IMG/VR virus record: IMGVR_UViG_3300027759_000021
Span: 1-34,970 of that record
Strand: one strand, 5' to 3'
Length of the DNA stretch: 34,970 nt
DNA from: a virus
Every line of letters begins with the position of its first letter. Positions within the stretch are counted from its first letter, which is position 1. The notes beneath the pieces are model-generated. The model worked only from the letters and a program-made list of their open reading frames with translations. It was not told the origin of the DNA and ran no database searches. This document shows, piece by piece, positions 13,895 through 22,010 of the stretch. The position numbers and the translations under genes are program-made.

Positions 13895-14806
13895 TTAACT
13901 GCCATAGCCTGTGTCTGGTATGTTAGCGTAACCAATAAGCACTTTACTTGGGTATGGCGCAAATGATAAGTTAGGCGCACCTTTATCGTTAGCTTTAGCA
14001 ATAGTTAAATAACGCTGATAATCTTGTTGCAATGCAGTAGTGTCAAAAGACTTAACTTGAAAATACTTGAGTTTAGTAGCCAAAACCATAATGCGGTCAT
14101 CTAATACAGTTGTGTCGGTATCAGCAGTAAAACTATTCTTTACAGCACCCGCAGCGCTTCTTGCCCAACCTTTTGACCTATATTCCCAACCTAAATACTC
14201 TTCGGTATTCATTACAGGCCATATTTGAAATTGATTATCAAGAATACGCCAACGAATTCTTGGACCAGTTGCAATATAGCCAGATTTTAACCATTGCCAT
14301 TGCTGTGCATCTTCACCTCCCAACATTTCCCAATGCTTAGATTTGTCCCACATAGTACGGTTTGTAATGGTTTCAAAGTCATCAGGAAGGTCATAGGCGG
14401 TTTGGGCGCATACAACTGACTGTACGCCACTACCACTAGCCATTTGGCTCATTACAACGACTTTAGTGGTGTTATTAGCGGACACTACATAAGTGTCTTG
14501 CGGAATGTTATAGCCTGTTAATTGCCATTGGCTATCAACAGCGCTTAAATCTGTGCCGCCATCAAAAGTCAAGTTATACGAACCATTGACAGTTGTGGCA
14601 TTGGCGGTAATAGATTGCGTGTAGAAACGATATTGCACCTGTAAGGCTTGCCAATCATATTCTTTAAGTAATTCATATCCAGCACCATTCATCAATGCTA
14701 GAATTTGACTTACATCTTGAGAGGTATTACCTACAACATAAGACGGTACAGCGAGGTTTAACTCGGCTGCGGTTTGTTGTACCAGTTGCAACATCGTTTG
14801 GGACAT
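13895..14806 (-). CDS. Head-tail adaptor protein (gp4/tail tubular A-like)
   Basis: A 303-residue protein beginning MSQTMLQLVQQTAAELNLAV. The N-terminal helical part with SQDVSQILALMNGAGYELLK and EYDWQALQVQYRFYT is typical of podovirus adaptor proteins that dock onto the portal. Later conserved-looking elements are DLPDDFETITNRTMWD and IRWRILDNQFQIWPV, and the C-terminus returns to helix (LATKLKYFQVKSFDT). It sits between the coiled-coil protein and the tail hub gene. The family (P22 gp4 / T7 gp11-like) is recognised by length, pattern and neighbourhood. Confidence 0.78.
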   Translation of the reverse strand: MSQTMLQLVQQTAAELNLAVPSYVVGNTSQDVSQILALMNGAGYELLKEYDWQALQVQYRFYTQSITANATTVNGSYNLTFDGGTDLSAVDSQWQLTGYNIPQDTYVVSANNTTKVVVMSQMASGSGVQSVVCAQTAYDLPDDFETITNRTMWDKSKHWEMLGGEDAQQWQWLKSGYIATGPRIRWRILDNQFQIWPVMNTEEYLGWEYRSKGWARSAAGAVKNSFTADTDTTVLDDRIMVLATKLKYFQVKSFDTTALQQDYQRYLTIAKANDKGAPNLSFAPYPSKVLIGYANIPDTGYGS

Positions 14807-14807
14807 A

Positions 14808-15425
14808 TTAAGCCTCGGCTACTTTGGGTTTGCGTGTTTTAGGTTTCGCAACCGCAGCAAGTAGCGCTTCCATTTGTTCTTGCATTTTGGATAGCTTCGC
14901 TTCGGTGTCAAACTTGATTTTAGCATTTTCTTCTTTTAATGCTTGCATTTCTGCTTCTCTTTGGGCTACTTCGGCAGAATCGTTAGCTAAATTCAAAAAA
15001 GCCTTGGCTTTTAAGCGAAAATTATGGGGTGACATACCCGCTACCATGCCAATTCTTTGAAGTTGCTGGTCAGAACAGTCTGCAATAGACTCTACTGTGT
15101 GAAACTTTAAACCACGCAATTCATCAGCCTGACTACGAGTAACTTGAGGCCATTGGTCTATAGGTGTGCCAACAATATCTTCGTGGTTTGCTACTTGGTT
15201 TTGATAATGCGCCCATTGGCGTGGAAAACGCTGTTTATGGGACTCTTGAGCGTATGTGTCAATTTCTGTCAAATTATCGCCAGGAATCATAATACGGACA
15301 AAATCAAATTCTTTAAAAATCGGTCTACCAGCTTCGTCTGAAGCCTCGTTTTGCTTAACACTTTTTTTATAGAATTGGACTGCTAGTCGTGCATCTGCAC
15401 CTTGTGTATCGCTATCAATAGCCAT
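14808..15425 (-). CDS. Hypothetical virion-associated protein with C-terminal coiled coil
   Basis: A 205-residue protein starting MAIDSDTQGADARLAVQFYK. Residues 45-70 (FVRIMIPGDNLTEIDTYAQE) are conserved-looking. A helix-hairpin-helix-like segment (FHTVESIADCSDQQLQRIGM, about 108-127) precedes a long Glu/Lys coiled coil (EVAQREAEMQALKEENAKIK) and a basic tail KPKTRKPKVAEA. It is encoded between decoration and adaptor genes, following a terminator-like hairpin. Function is unknown; a capsid-assembly or DNA-associated role is possible. Confidence 0.7.
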   Translation of the reverse strand: MAIDSDTQGADARLAVQFYKKSVKQNEASDEAGRPIFKEFDFVRIMIPGDNLTEIDTYAQESHKQRFPRQWAHYQNQVANHEDIVGTPIDQWPQVTRSQADELRGLKFHTVESIADCSDQQLQRIGMVAGMSPHNFRLKAKAFLNLANDSAEVAQREAEMQALKEENAKIKFDTEAKLSKMQEQMEALLAAVAKPKTRKPKVAEA

Positions 15426-15450
15426 GTAAATCTCCTAAGTGGTTAGGGTT

Positions 15451-15487
15451 AAAAAAATAAAAGGGACTCCCCTTGTGAGGGAATCCC
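15451..15487 (-). terminator. Rho-independent (partial) terminator after capsid/decoration genes
   Basis: On the minus strand GGGATTCCC and GGGAGTCCC pair with one internal mismatch (plus-strand 15463-15471 with 15479-15487) and are followed by TTTTATTTTTTT. It lies 24 nt after the decoration-gene stop and before the next leftward gene. Because tail genes continue in the same direction without an obvious promoter in the 85-bp gap, it probably acts as a leaky attenuator that keeps capsid mRNA high relative to tail mRNA. Confidence 0.75.
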
Positions 15488-15510
15488 AGTTTTTACTACA
15501 TCTTCAATTT

Positions 15511-15810
15511 TTAGACTGAAGCCTTGCTAAACCAACCATAATCACCTGAAGCCATTGTGAAAATTGGGGCTGCGTAAGTGCCAGCAGAAGCAGTTGCTAC
15601 AAAAGTAGTCGTATTGACTGAACAAGTTGCTGTAGAAGCTGTAATAGCCTCGCCAGCTTTTGCCCAAACATAACGCTTACCGTCATTAGCAAAAGTTTGT
15701 GTGCCTAATGGGCCAAAGTTTGGAACTGTGCCGCCATTTAACGCCATTTCTGCAACGGTTTGAATATCTACGAGGTCTGTACCCGCAATCGGTAGTGTTG
15801 TAAATGCCAT
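15511..15810 (-). CDS. Small capsid-decoration-like protein
   Basis: A 99-residue protein, MAFTTLPIAGTDLVDIQTVA, with a beta-rich Thr/Ala sequence (TASTATCSVNTTTFVATASA) and the end MASGDYGWFSKASV. The length, composition and location immediately after the major capsid gene fit a head decoration or head-stabilising protein. It begins with MAF like several neighbouring structural proteins. It is bracketed by a hairpin upstream and a terminator downstream, so it shares the high-level capsid transcript. Decoration function is inferred. Confidence 0.68.
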   Translation of the reverse strand: MAFTTLPIAGTDLVDIQTVAEMALNGGTVPNFGPLGTQTFANDGKRYVWAKAGEAITASTATCSVNTTTFVATASAGTYAAPIFTMASGDYGWFSKASV

Positions 15811-15841
15811 GATTTATTTCCTTTATTAATTAATTAGACGA

Positions 15842-15873
15842 TTAATAGAAAGGGGTTTCCCCCTAACTATTAA
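15842..15873 (-). promoter_or_regulatory. Strong hairpin at the 3' end of the capsid gene
   Basis: TTAATAG (15842-15848) pairs with CTATTAA (15867-15873), and AGGGG (15851-15855) with CCCCT (15860-15864), separated by symmetrical AA/AA. The loop on the transcribed strand is GAAA, a stable GNRA tetraloop. The stem includes the capsid stop codon. No T tract follows, so mRNA stabilisation or processing between capsid and decoration genes is more likely than termination. Confidence 0.65.
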
Positions 15874-16856
15874 GTTGTCAATAAGCCCTGTAAGAAGCTG
15901 TTGGAAGCTGTAAGATTGCCAGCAAAACCATACAATTTTACAATCGCATCTTGGTTTATAGACTGACGCTCACCACCAATAGGTACAAAATTACGGTCTT
16001 TGTGTGGGCGGAAGAAAATGTAGTTGGTGTTCAGCATATACATATAAGTAGCTGTTTCTTGTGCGCCATAACCGCCACCGAGTACCACATCAGCAGAAGT
16101 ACCGCCACCGTAGAACTTGAGGGAAGCAAAACCTGCTGCACCAGACTCTTCAGATGCAATACGCTGAATAGACTGCAAAGCGCCTACATACAAAGAATAC
16201 ATAGTGTTACCAGCAACAATCAAGTCAGCTTTGTCTGTGCCACGAATCTGCTTGATAGCAGCTTCAACCATCTTAGACAAAATGTTTGTTGTTGAAGGAG
16301 TTGTGGTTACACCAGTAGTAATTTGGTTCTGCCAGAAAGTCCAAGTAGCACGGTTAATACCACCGTAAGTACCAGATGTAGGAACAGCAGCAACAGCAGC
16401 GCCCAAACCATCCAAGTTCTTACCACCGTTACCAGTACCATCACCGTACAAGTCACCAGAAATGCGGTTTAACAAGCGAGCTTCAGAAACTTGCATACGA
16501 CCATCTAAAAGGTCAATGATTGCTTCTTTGCTGCTGTTTTGCAACATTTCAAGACCAGACATAGTTACTGAGTCTGCGTATTGAGCAATTTTGAACTGAG
16601 CAGCAGAGATAGGGCTATCTGGTGCAATGTTCAATACTTCATATCCGCTATAAGAACTAGCATTATTTGTTGCCGAATCGTCATAAAACAACTCCTCGAG
16701 TATGACATTTCCGCCGCTGAAAGGCCGAACATTACCTTTTTGATTAAGGCGCTGAAGAATTGCGTTGTTTTGTGTTAAGTTGTCTGCCAGCTCGCCTGAA
16801 CGAGACTGAATTGTGGTGGCAATTATGTCTGTAATTGCGCTATTTGCAAATGCCAT
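15870..16856 (-). CDS. Major capsid protein
   Basis: A 328-residue protein starting MAFANSAITDIIATTIQSRS, with NAILQRLNQKGNVRPFSGGN and LEELFYDDS, then SYSGYEVLNIAPDSPISAAQ. This opening and the region SVTMSGLEMLQNSSKEAIID followed by LLDGRMQVSEARLLNRISGD fit a major capsid protein family of podoviruses with the HK97 fold. The C-terminal part (YIFFRPHKDRNFVPIG; IVKLYGFAGNLTASNSFLQG) matches the end of such shells. It directly follows the scaffold gene and precedes the decoration-like gene. Assembly is expected in the cytoplasm around the scaffold. Confidence 0.88.
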   Translation of the reverse strand: MAFANSAITDIIATTIQSRSGELADNLTQNNAILQRLNQKGNVRPFSGGNVILEELFYDDSATNNASSYSGYEVLNIAPDSPISAAQFKIAQYADSVTMSGLEMLQNSSKEAIIDLLDGRMQVSEARLLNRISGDLYGDGTGNGGKNLDGLGAAVAAVPTSGTYGGINRATWTFWQNQITTGVTTTPSTTNILSKMVEAAIKQIRGTDKADLIVAGNTMYSLYVGALQSIQRIASEESGAAGFASLKFYGGGTSADVVLGGGYGAQETATYMYMLNTNYIFFRPHKDRNFVPIGGERQSINQDAIVKLYGFAGNLTASNSFLQGLLTT

Positions 16857-16878
16857 GATTATTATCCTTTAAATTAAG

Positions 16879-17913
16879 TTAAACCCTACGGCTTAACGCC
16901 TCACCCATTTGTTCGGCAATTAATGACCGTCTATCCTTTTTATCACCAGGTTCAGACACCCTTCCGCTAGGAGTAACGGATTTCGGACTTACTGCTGCTG
17001 CCTTAGCCTTCGCTACTTGCTGTGATTTGATTGCCGATTGTTTTGCGTCTTTTAGGAGTCTATCCTGTTCCAACGCCCATACATCGTCATTCATTCTCAC
17101 GGCTTTCTTGTAGGCCGTTTCGAGGTCTTGGGCTTTACCTAACTCAAGTAGTTGAGCCATTTCTTCCCTTACCACATCAAAGTGAGGGTATTTCTCCACA
17201 TCACTTCGTACTCTTTCAATCTCATTCATTAAGCGTTGGTTTTCCTCTTGGGCAAACCGACCTTTAATAGATGACACTTCTTGATTAACCATATTTAACT
17301 GGTTCATCAGTTGTTGCGTGTATGGGTCAAGTTGTGTTACTTGTCCACCATTTAATTGTATACCATAATCTGACGCAAGTTTTTGAAATACTTGGACTTT
17401 TTGTTCGTAAGGTGCATTAGTCAATAATTGTTCTGCACGCACTAGGTTTTCAATGTATTGCGTAGGCTGTATTCCTCGTTTTTGCAAATCTTGAGCATAG
17501 GGCGCAATAGCGTTTTCATAAGACTTAGCTCTGTCAGCTTCAGCCTTATAAGTGCTTACACCTTTCTTGTATTCAGATTCCCTTTGGTTGGCATATTCGG
17601 CAAATTTATTAAAGTCTTCTTTGCTAATTTGTTCGCCAGCTTCCATTTTGTCCCATATTTGGACATATTCCTTTTTCCATGTAGATGGGCGAGTTACTTG
17701 CGGTTCTTCATCCGATTTCTCAGATTTAGCAATTTGAATATCCTCGGCAATCTCTTTGTCGTCTGGTTCGCTAATTTCCTCTTTAAAGGACTCCTTGGCA
17801 TTATTCTCTGCCAAAACCTCTTCTGTTTCCAAGGGTTCTTTGTCATTGTTTTCCTCTACTTCGTTCATTGCTGCTTCTAATGCACTTCTGCGGTCAATTT
17901 GTTCTTCTGACAT
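16879..17913 (-). CDS. Capsid scaffold protein
   Basis: A 344-residue, highly charged protein. The first 70 residues are very acidic (NEVEENNDKEPLETEEVLAE), followed by RPSTWKKEYVQIWDKMEAGE and long predicted helices (YKKGVSTYKAEADRAKSYEN; IERVRSDVEKYPHFDVVREE). The C-terminus is basic (AIKSQQVAKAKAAAVSPKSV; DKKDRRSLIAEQMGEALSRR), where scaffolds contact the shell. Acidic N-terminus, coiled middle, basic end and location immediately upstream of the major capsid gene identify a scaffolding protein. No protease gene is seen nearby, so the scaffold probably exits intact as in P22. Confidence 0.85.
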   Translation of the reverse strand: MSEEQIDRRSALEAAMNEVEENNDKEPLETEEVLAENNAKESFKEEISEPDDKEIAEDIQIAKSEKSDEEPQVTRPSTWKKEYVQIWDKMEAGEQISKEDFNKFAEYANQRESEYKKGVSTYKAEADRAKSYENAIAPYAQDLQKRGIQPTQYIENLVRAEQLLTNAPYEQKVQVFQKLASDYGIQLNGGQVTQLDPYTQQLMNQLNMVNQEVSSIKGRFAQEENQRLMNEIERVRSDVEKYPHFDVVREEMAQLLELGKAQDLETAYKKAVRMNDDVWALEQDRLLKDAKQSAIKSQQVAKAKAAAVSPKSVTPSGRVSEPGDKKDRRSLIAEQMGEALSRRV

Positions 17914-17922
17914 GGTTTTTCC

Positions 17923-18294
17923 TTATTTTAGTTTGGCATAAGCTAGTTCAGCAATTTGACGCTTTCTTGCTTCCATAGACTTTTTGCTTAGTTCTGCGGG
18001 TTTTTGTTGCATAGGTACATCGTTGCCAATTTCAATACAATGGTTGCGTTTTAAGTTTTCTCTGTGTTTAGAGCGACTAGAAATCCATGAGCCATCAGCC
18101 ATTGAAATATGGCCCTCAATATCAGACATCACCATAGGTGCTTCCCTGTAGGTCATTTCTTGCTTTTCTTTCCATGCTTGTTCAGCTTCGGGTGTGTGTA
18201 GTGTGTACCCCCAAAACTCAAGGTAATGGTCTTTGTCAGACTTTTTAGTTTCTATATGGTTACCTTCGGAATATCCACATTTCGGGCAAAGCAT
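17923..18294 (-). CDS. Hypothetical protein with N-terminal CxxC
   Basis: A 123-residue protein starting MLCPKCGYSEGNHIETKKSD, with only one CxxC pair (C3, C6) plus C71 visible, so a complete zinc ribbon is not evident. The middle TYREAPMVMSDIEGHISMAD and SWISSRSKHRENLKRNHCIE is distinctive; similar proteins occur before scaffold genes in related phages as unknowns. It ends in a basic helix (MEARKRQIAELAYAKLK). It overlaps the glycosyltransferase stop by one base and precedes scaffold by 9 nt. A head-assembly role is an inference from location. Confidence 0.7.
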   Translation of the reverse strand: MLCPKCGYSEGNHIETKKSDKDHYLEFWGYTLHTPEAEQAWKEKQEMTYREAPMVMSDIEGHISMADGSWISSRSKHRENLKRNHCIEIGNDVPMQQKPAELSKKSMEARKRQIAELAYAKLK

Positions 18295-19202
18295 TACATT
18301 CTCCTTAAAAGGTCAGGTACTTGTTCATATTCTTCTTGACGCAATGCAACAACAGAGTCATACCATTTAGCGTTTTTCCAACGCCAACAAATGTATTCTT
18401 CTTTAGGTAACAAGACAATGGTTTTAACGCCCAATGCGCCTGCCAAATGAGCCGTGCCTGTGTCTACTGTCACAATACCTTTCATAGCCTTCATGTGGCT
18501 TGCTGTGACCGCCCAATCGGTTTTCCAACCGTCATTAGGCAAGGGGTGAAAGAAACCGTCATGTTCTGGTGACAAGGAATAACAGTTATCGCCTACTAAA
18601 CTGTACATTTGGTGGTCAGGAATAGACTTAATATGAAAGAGAATGTTGCGACTTGCGCCCCAATTTACTCCTATTTTAGGTTCAATATTGGAAGGTTTAG
18701 CATCCATATACCCTTCAGAACCTACTATTTTCTTGTTATTAATAGGAAACAATGATTTAGCGTACTTATTGGCGCATGAAATATAGTAAGGAAGGCTCAT
18801 ATTACCTATCCAGTAGTCACATTCGGTGACATCAGCACATTCAGGTTGATTAGTTAAGACATCAACGCATTCAAATTGCCCTAAAAGCCCAAGTAATGAA
18901 CCATGCGTAAGCAATGTAACCTTTTGTGCGCCCATAACTTTTAAAAATGGCAAAAAACGAGCAAACATAAAAATGTCGCCAAAGCCTTGCTCCATTTGAA
19001 TAACAATGGACTTGTTTAAAAGGGACTCACCACGCCATACTTGTGGTTTTGGGGGTTTTTTAGTGTATTCGTTTACCTGATTAGCAAGTATTTCAGGATG
19101 CCAACGGTATTCAAATAGTCTAAAGCCAGCGTCATAGCGACCAGCGTGTAAATGTTCGTAAGACTCTTTGTATTTAGCGTGGGGGTTTACAAAAGTAGTA
19201 AT
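18294..19202 (-). CDS. Glycosyltransferase, heptosyltransferase (GT9)-like with TPR-like N-terminus; apparent ATT start
   Basis: The C-terminal domain contains QMEQGFGDIFMFARFLPFLK and the nucleotide-sugar site VTVDTGTAHLAGALGVKTIV, hallmarks of GT-B heptosyltransferase-like enzymes of TPR-glycosyltransferase type. The first ATG is at 18995, but the open frame continues upstream through HLHAGRYDAGFRLFEYRWHP and VWRGESLLNKSIVIQ, exactly what normally precedes EQGFGD in this family. No ATG, GTG or TTG occurs in that extension; an ATT at 19200-19202 follows GAAGAGG at 4-base spacing. I call 302 residues from there. It overlaps the preceding gene by 16 nt. It may glycosylate phage or host surface. 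Confidence 0.68.
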   Translation of the reverse strand: MTTFVNPHAKYKESYEHLHAGRYDAGFRLFEYRWHPEILANQVNEYTKKPPKPQVWRGESLLNKSIVIQMEQGFGDIFMFARFLPFLKVMGAQKVTLLTHGSLLGLLGQFECVDVLTNQPECADVTECDYWIGNMSLPYYISCANKYAKSLFPINNKKIVGSEGYMDAKPSNIEPKIGVNWGASRNILFHIKSIPDHQMYSLVGDNCYSLSPEHDGFFHPLPNDGWKTDWAVTASHMKAMKGIVTVDTGTAHLAGALGVKTIVLLPKEEYICWRWKNAKWYDSVVALRQEEYEQVPDLLRRM

Positions 19203-19654
19203 AGAGCCTCTTCATCGTCTAATTCTGCTTGCCGCCTAGCTTCAATGATTGCTAACTCTTGTTCTAACCTAAGTTTAGCTTCTCTTAATGCTACTGCTGC
19301 TTGCAAATCTTGTTGTTGTTTAACAAGGTTAGCGATGTATCGGTCAATATTTGCTAGGTTTGACGGTATATCAACGCTAACTTCTTGATTGGATTGTACT
19401 TTATTTTTATTGCGTTTGCTTGGTTTTGGTGGGTCTACCAAATCAGCAATGGTTTTCTTGCGGTTTTCTGCGTCAGCTTTTAAAGCCTCAATACGCTTTT
19501 CTTCTGCAATTCTTAATTTCTTTTGTAAAGCCTTATAACGCTTTCTTTCTTCTTTAGTCCAATGGCCTCCATCGTCACCGCCTGGTGGGCGAGGACTTAC
19601 CGTTATCTGATAAGTAGAAAACGGTAAGCTAGAAAATGAACTAAAACCGAACAT
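19187..19654 (-). CDS. Hypothetical coiled-coil protein
   Basis: A 155-residue protein starting MFGFSSFSSLPFSTYQITVS, then SPRPPGGDDGGHWTKEERKR and a continuous charged helix (KALQKKLRIAEEKRIEALKA; REAKLRLEQELAIIEARRQA). It ends DDEEALLLLL. The hydrophobic/Pro-Gly N-terminus with a long coiled coil resembles a small fibre or linker protein. It lies in the fibre block between portal and scaffold and overlaps the glycosyltransferase start. Family not recognised. Confidence 0.68.
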   Translation of the reverse strand: MFGFSSFSSLPFSTYQITVSPRPPGGDDGGHWTKEERKRYKALQKKLRIAEEKRIEALKADAENRKKTIADLVDPPKPSKRNKNKVQSNQEVSVDIPSNLANIDRYIANLVKQQQDLQAAVALREAKLRLEQELAIIEARRQAELDDEEALLLLL

Positions 19655-19984
19655 TTAGATGGCCCATATTCTCTGAGGAAAAGGGCTAGGCATTACTGCA
19701 TAAGGTTCTAATGGAGTAGCATCTTCATCTTCAATGACTAATACATTTACCCCATAATTAGGTGCTGGATAGGGTACAGGCACATAGTCTTCAGGTGTAG
19801 GAATAGGTGCTGGTTCGCATACTACTCCAAGTACATCTATGTTTGCATAGTTAGGGGTAACAGTAATGACTTCGGGGCTGATTTCTTTGCCATCTTCGTC
19901 TACTACGGCTGGCGTAACAGTAGTCGTATAAAGCACAGAAATAGACTGTTCTTCGTCAGTAAATGCCAAATAATAGGGAATCAT
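19655..19984 (-). CDS. Hypothetical Pro-rich protein following a fibre gene
   Basis: A 109-residue acidic protein, MIPYYLAFTDEEQSISVLYT, with a Pro/Val-rich centre (CEPAPIPTPEDYVPVPYPAP) and the end VMPSPFPQRIWAI. No helix-rich domain is evident. It overlaps the end of the fibre gene by 4 nt and abuts the coiled-coil gene downstream (both within the same operon). A fibre-associated role is likely from position only. Confidence 0.62.
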   Translation of the reverse strand: MIPYYLAFTDEEQSISVLYTTTVTPAVVDEDGKEISPEVITVTPNYANIDVLGVVCEPAPIPTPEDYVPVPYPAPNYGVNVLVIEDEDATPLEPYAVMPSPFPQRIWAI

Positions 19985-21771
19985 CCTGTTAGTCCTTGGA
20001 GTTGAGCGTTAGTTACACGAATTGGGTAGTAGGCTATTTTTTTAATAGTGCCTGACCCAAGCGGGTTTCCTAAATAATTATTTATTCTAAAATTTGCAAC
20101 TGTTGGCAATATAACCGATGTATCTGATGAAACAGTCCCAGCATTTATGCTACCTGCACAATCATTTGTTTTATACGCAAAAGATACTTTATTGGCAGTA
20201 AAAGGAGCATTTGCAACAGGCGTTGTATTCATTTGTATAGCGGAGTTTGTAAACACAAACAAATTAACAGTAGAGCCTGACTGACTTGCTTCAAATTGAT
20301 TTGTCCCAGTGGCACCATTATCAAAAGAAAAGTATCTTCCACTTGTTGATAAAGTAGCTTCACTATAAATAGTACCTTCAGCATTGTTATACCAACTACT
20401 AAAATTAGTTCCTGTCATACTTGCTACATCAGCACTTCTAGTTACTTGAGAAGCTACTGTAGGGATATAGCTAGTAGCAAATGCACCAGCTTCTAGTTGT
20501 GCGCCCCAAATAAATACAGTTTCATATCCTGTTGCTGTATAAGAAGCACCGCCATTTGACCCAGCAATTCCAATAGAAGTAGTACCCGATGTTTCTGTTT
20601 TTGTAGTGGTAATTCTATACCAACCATTACCAACGCTTTGTACGGAACAAGTGTCAGGTGTTGTACCAAAAGCACCAGTACTTACATTGAAATAGTTAAA
20701 GCTATTATCTCTAACGCTAAACCAAATCCAAGTTGCTGTGCCTTGTTTTACATAGAATGTACAAGTATTGCTTCCGCTTATTGTAATTGCGGTATTGCGA
20801 TAAATATAGTGATAACCAGCACCAGCAGTAGCAGTTAAAGTATTTGCGGTTTGCGTTCCATCAGGCGCAATATTTGTAGTTGTTGCGATGGTGCATACAT
20901 TTTTTGTCCATACCGCATTACTAAAATCCGCAGAATAAGTAACTAGATTAGTCCTCTGTTCCTCTATCAGTAAACCTAAAGATTCTCTTGTAGTTGGATT
21001 ATGGTCAAACCTTGCGTCATTAGCTACTGCTGTTTGTAGTACAGGAATGTAGTTTGTTATTGCTGTAGTAGTCGTAGCGTTGTATGCTGTAACTGAACTG
21101 CGTTGTTCAAGCTGTGCGCCCCAAATATATACCCCTGAAGTTCCGTCACCTGTGTAAGAGCTATTGTAACTTGCATCAACAGTACCATTATCAAGAAACA
21201 AACCAATCTGATATGTACCAGTTGTTCCAATAAGACCAGTTGCAGTTACTCTATACCAACCATTACCTACAGATGTAATTGTTCCTCCTTGTCCTGTAGA
21301 AACACCACCTGTTGTAATTTGTCCAAAAACAGATACAGTAGAAACATCGTACCTAGTTCTGATGCTAGGGTTTCCTGTGCCTATCCACAACTGGAAAAAG
21401 TTTCTGCCGTTTACTTTTACATAGGCGGAAACTGTGACGGATGCTGTACCCGATAACGATATGGATGTGGGAGAACCAAGCCAATGTAAACTTGTGCCTG
21501 TGTTTTCAGTAAAAGTATCTGCGGTTGTAGTTCCATCAGGTGCGGCTATTGAATTAGCAGTTATAGTTGACGCTGATTTTGTCCAGTACGCATTATCAAA
21601 TTCTTGGCTGTAAGTAAACAAATTCTGCTCTGCAACTACAGAAGTATTGTCATCATAATATGTAGCAGTAGTAGGTCTACTGAATGTAATGCGGCTATCC
21701 AATACTTCGGAAGAAGCGAAATCAAGTAAAAGCGAGGGTCTAATGCTTGGGTAATTTGCGGAGATTGTCAT
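19981..21771 (-). CDS. Putative receptor-binding/spike protein with duplicated carbohydrate-binding-like module
   Basis: A 596-residue beta-rich protein. It begins MTISANYPSIRPSLLLDFAS then SRITFSRPTTATYYDD, a phage head-fibre-like opening. Two related modules follow: about 50-240 (NLFTYSQEFDNAYWTK ... VGNGWYRVTATG ... IWGAQLEQRSSVTAY) and about 275-442 (NLVTYSADFSNAVWTK ... VGNGWYRITTTK ... IWGAQLEAGAFATSY). Each has the jelly-roll pattern of carbohydrate-binding domains. A C-terminal LamG-like part ends the protein (TIKKIAYYPIRVTNAQLQGL). Known relatives decorate heads or tails; a glycan-binding role is inferred. Confidence 0.78.
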   Translation of the reverse strand: MTISANYPSIRPSLLLDFASSEVLDSRITFSRPTTATYYDDNTSVVAEQNLFTYSQEFDNAYWTKSASTITANSIAAPDGTTTADTFTENTGTSLHWLGSPTSISLSGTASVTVSAYVKVNGRNFFQLWIGTGNPSIRTRYDVSTVSVFGQITTGGVSTGQGGTITSVGNGWYRVTATGLIGTTGTYQIGLFLDNGTVDASYNSSYTGDGTSGVYIWGAQLEQRSSVTAYNATTTTAITNYIPVLQTAVANDARFDHNPTTRESLGLLIEEQRTNLVTYSADFSNAVWTKNVCTIATTTNIAPDGTQTANTLTATAGAGYHYIYRNTAITISGSNTCTFYVKQGTATWIWFSVRDNSFNYFNVSTGAFGTTPDTCSVQSVGNGWYRITTTKTETSGTTSIGIAGSNGGASYTATGYETVFIWGAQLEAGAFATSYIPTVASQVTRSADVASMTGTNFSSWYNNAEGTIYSEATLSTSGRYFSFDNGATGTNQFEASQSGSTVNLFVFTNSAIQMNTTPVANAPFTANKVSFAYKTNDCAGSINAGTVSSDTSVILPTVANFRINNYLGNPLGSGTIKKIAYYPIRVTNAQLQGLTG

Positions 21772-21772
21772 G

Positions 21773-21976
21773 TTATTTTTTCCAAGCTACGGCACAAATA
21801 TCCTGTACTTGTTGTGATTGTTCTAAAACATTAGCACCTTTTACAAATGAGGTGCGATGATATTGTTTAGAAATTTCTACGCCATCTTCCATAATACGAG
21901 TAACTTCACGCACTAATACTGTGCCATTCTCGGTTATTGTAATTTGGTCTATTACTATTTCTTTAGTTAATGCCAT
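21773..21976 (-). CDS. Hypothetical 67-residue protein between two fibre genes
   Basis: Begins MALTKEIVIDQITITENGTV followed by LVREVTRIMEDGVEISKQYH and RTSFVKGANVLEQSQQVQDI. Strong beta-strand pattern, then a helical end with CAVAWKK. Small proteins of this kind are frequent companions of phage fibre genes and may cap or chaperone them, but the function is unproven. It has a ribosome site GAAAGGAAA before the ATG and is separated by 1 nt from the receptor-binding gene. Confidence 0.66.
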   Translation of the reverse strand: MALTKEIVIDQITITENGTVLVREVTRIMEDGVEISKQYHRTSFVKGANVLEQSQQVQDICAVAWKK

Positions 21977-22010
21977 TTTATTTCCTTTCTGACTAGCGAA
22001 TACACGCTAA

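Noticed and set aside
17458-17880. 140-codon plus-strand frame, Phe/Leu-rich
   Set aside because: Antisense to the scaffold gene; the hydrophobic composition results from Glu/Lys codons read on the other strand.
19187-19202. Programmed -1 frameshift joining the coiled-coil gene to the glycosyltransferase
   Set aside because: The sequence at the overlap (CTACTTTTGTAA) is not a standard slippery heptamer and no downstream pseudoknot is evident; an ATT start explains the extension more simply.
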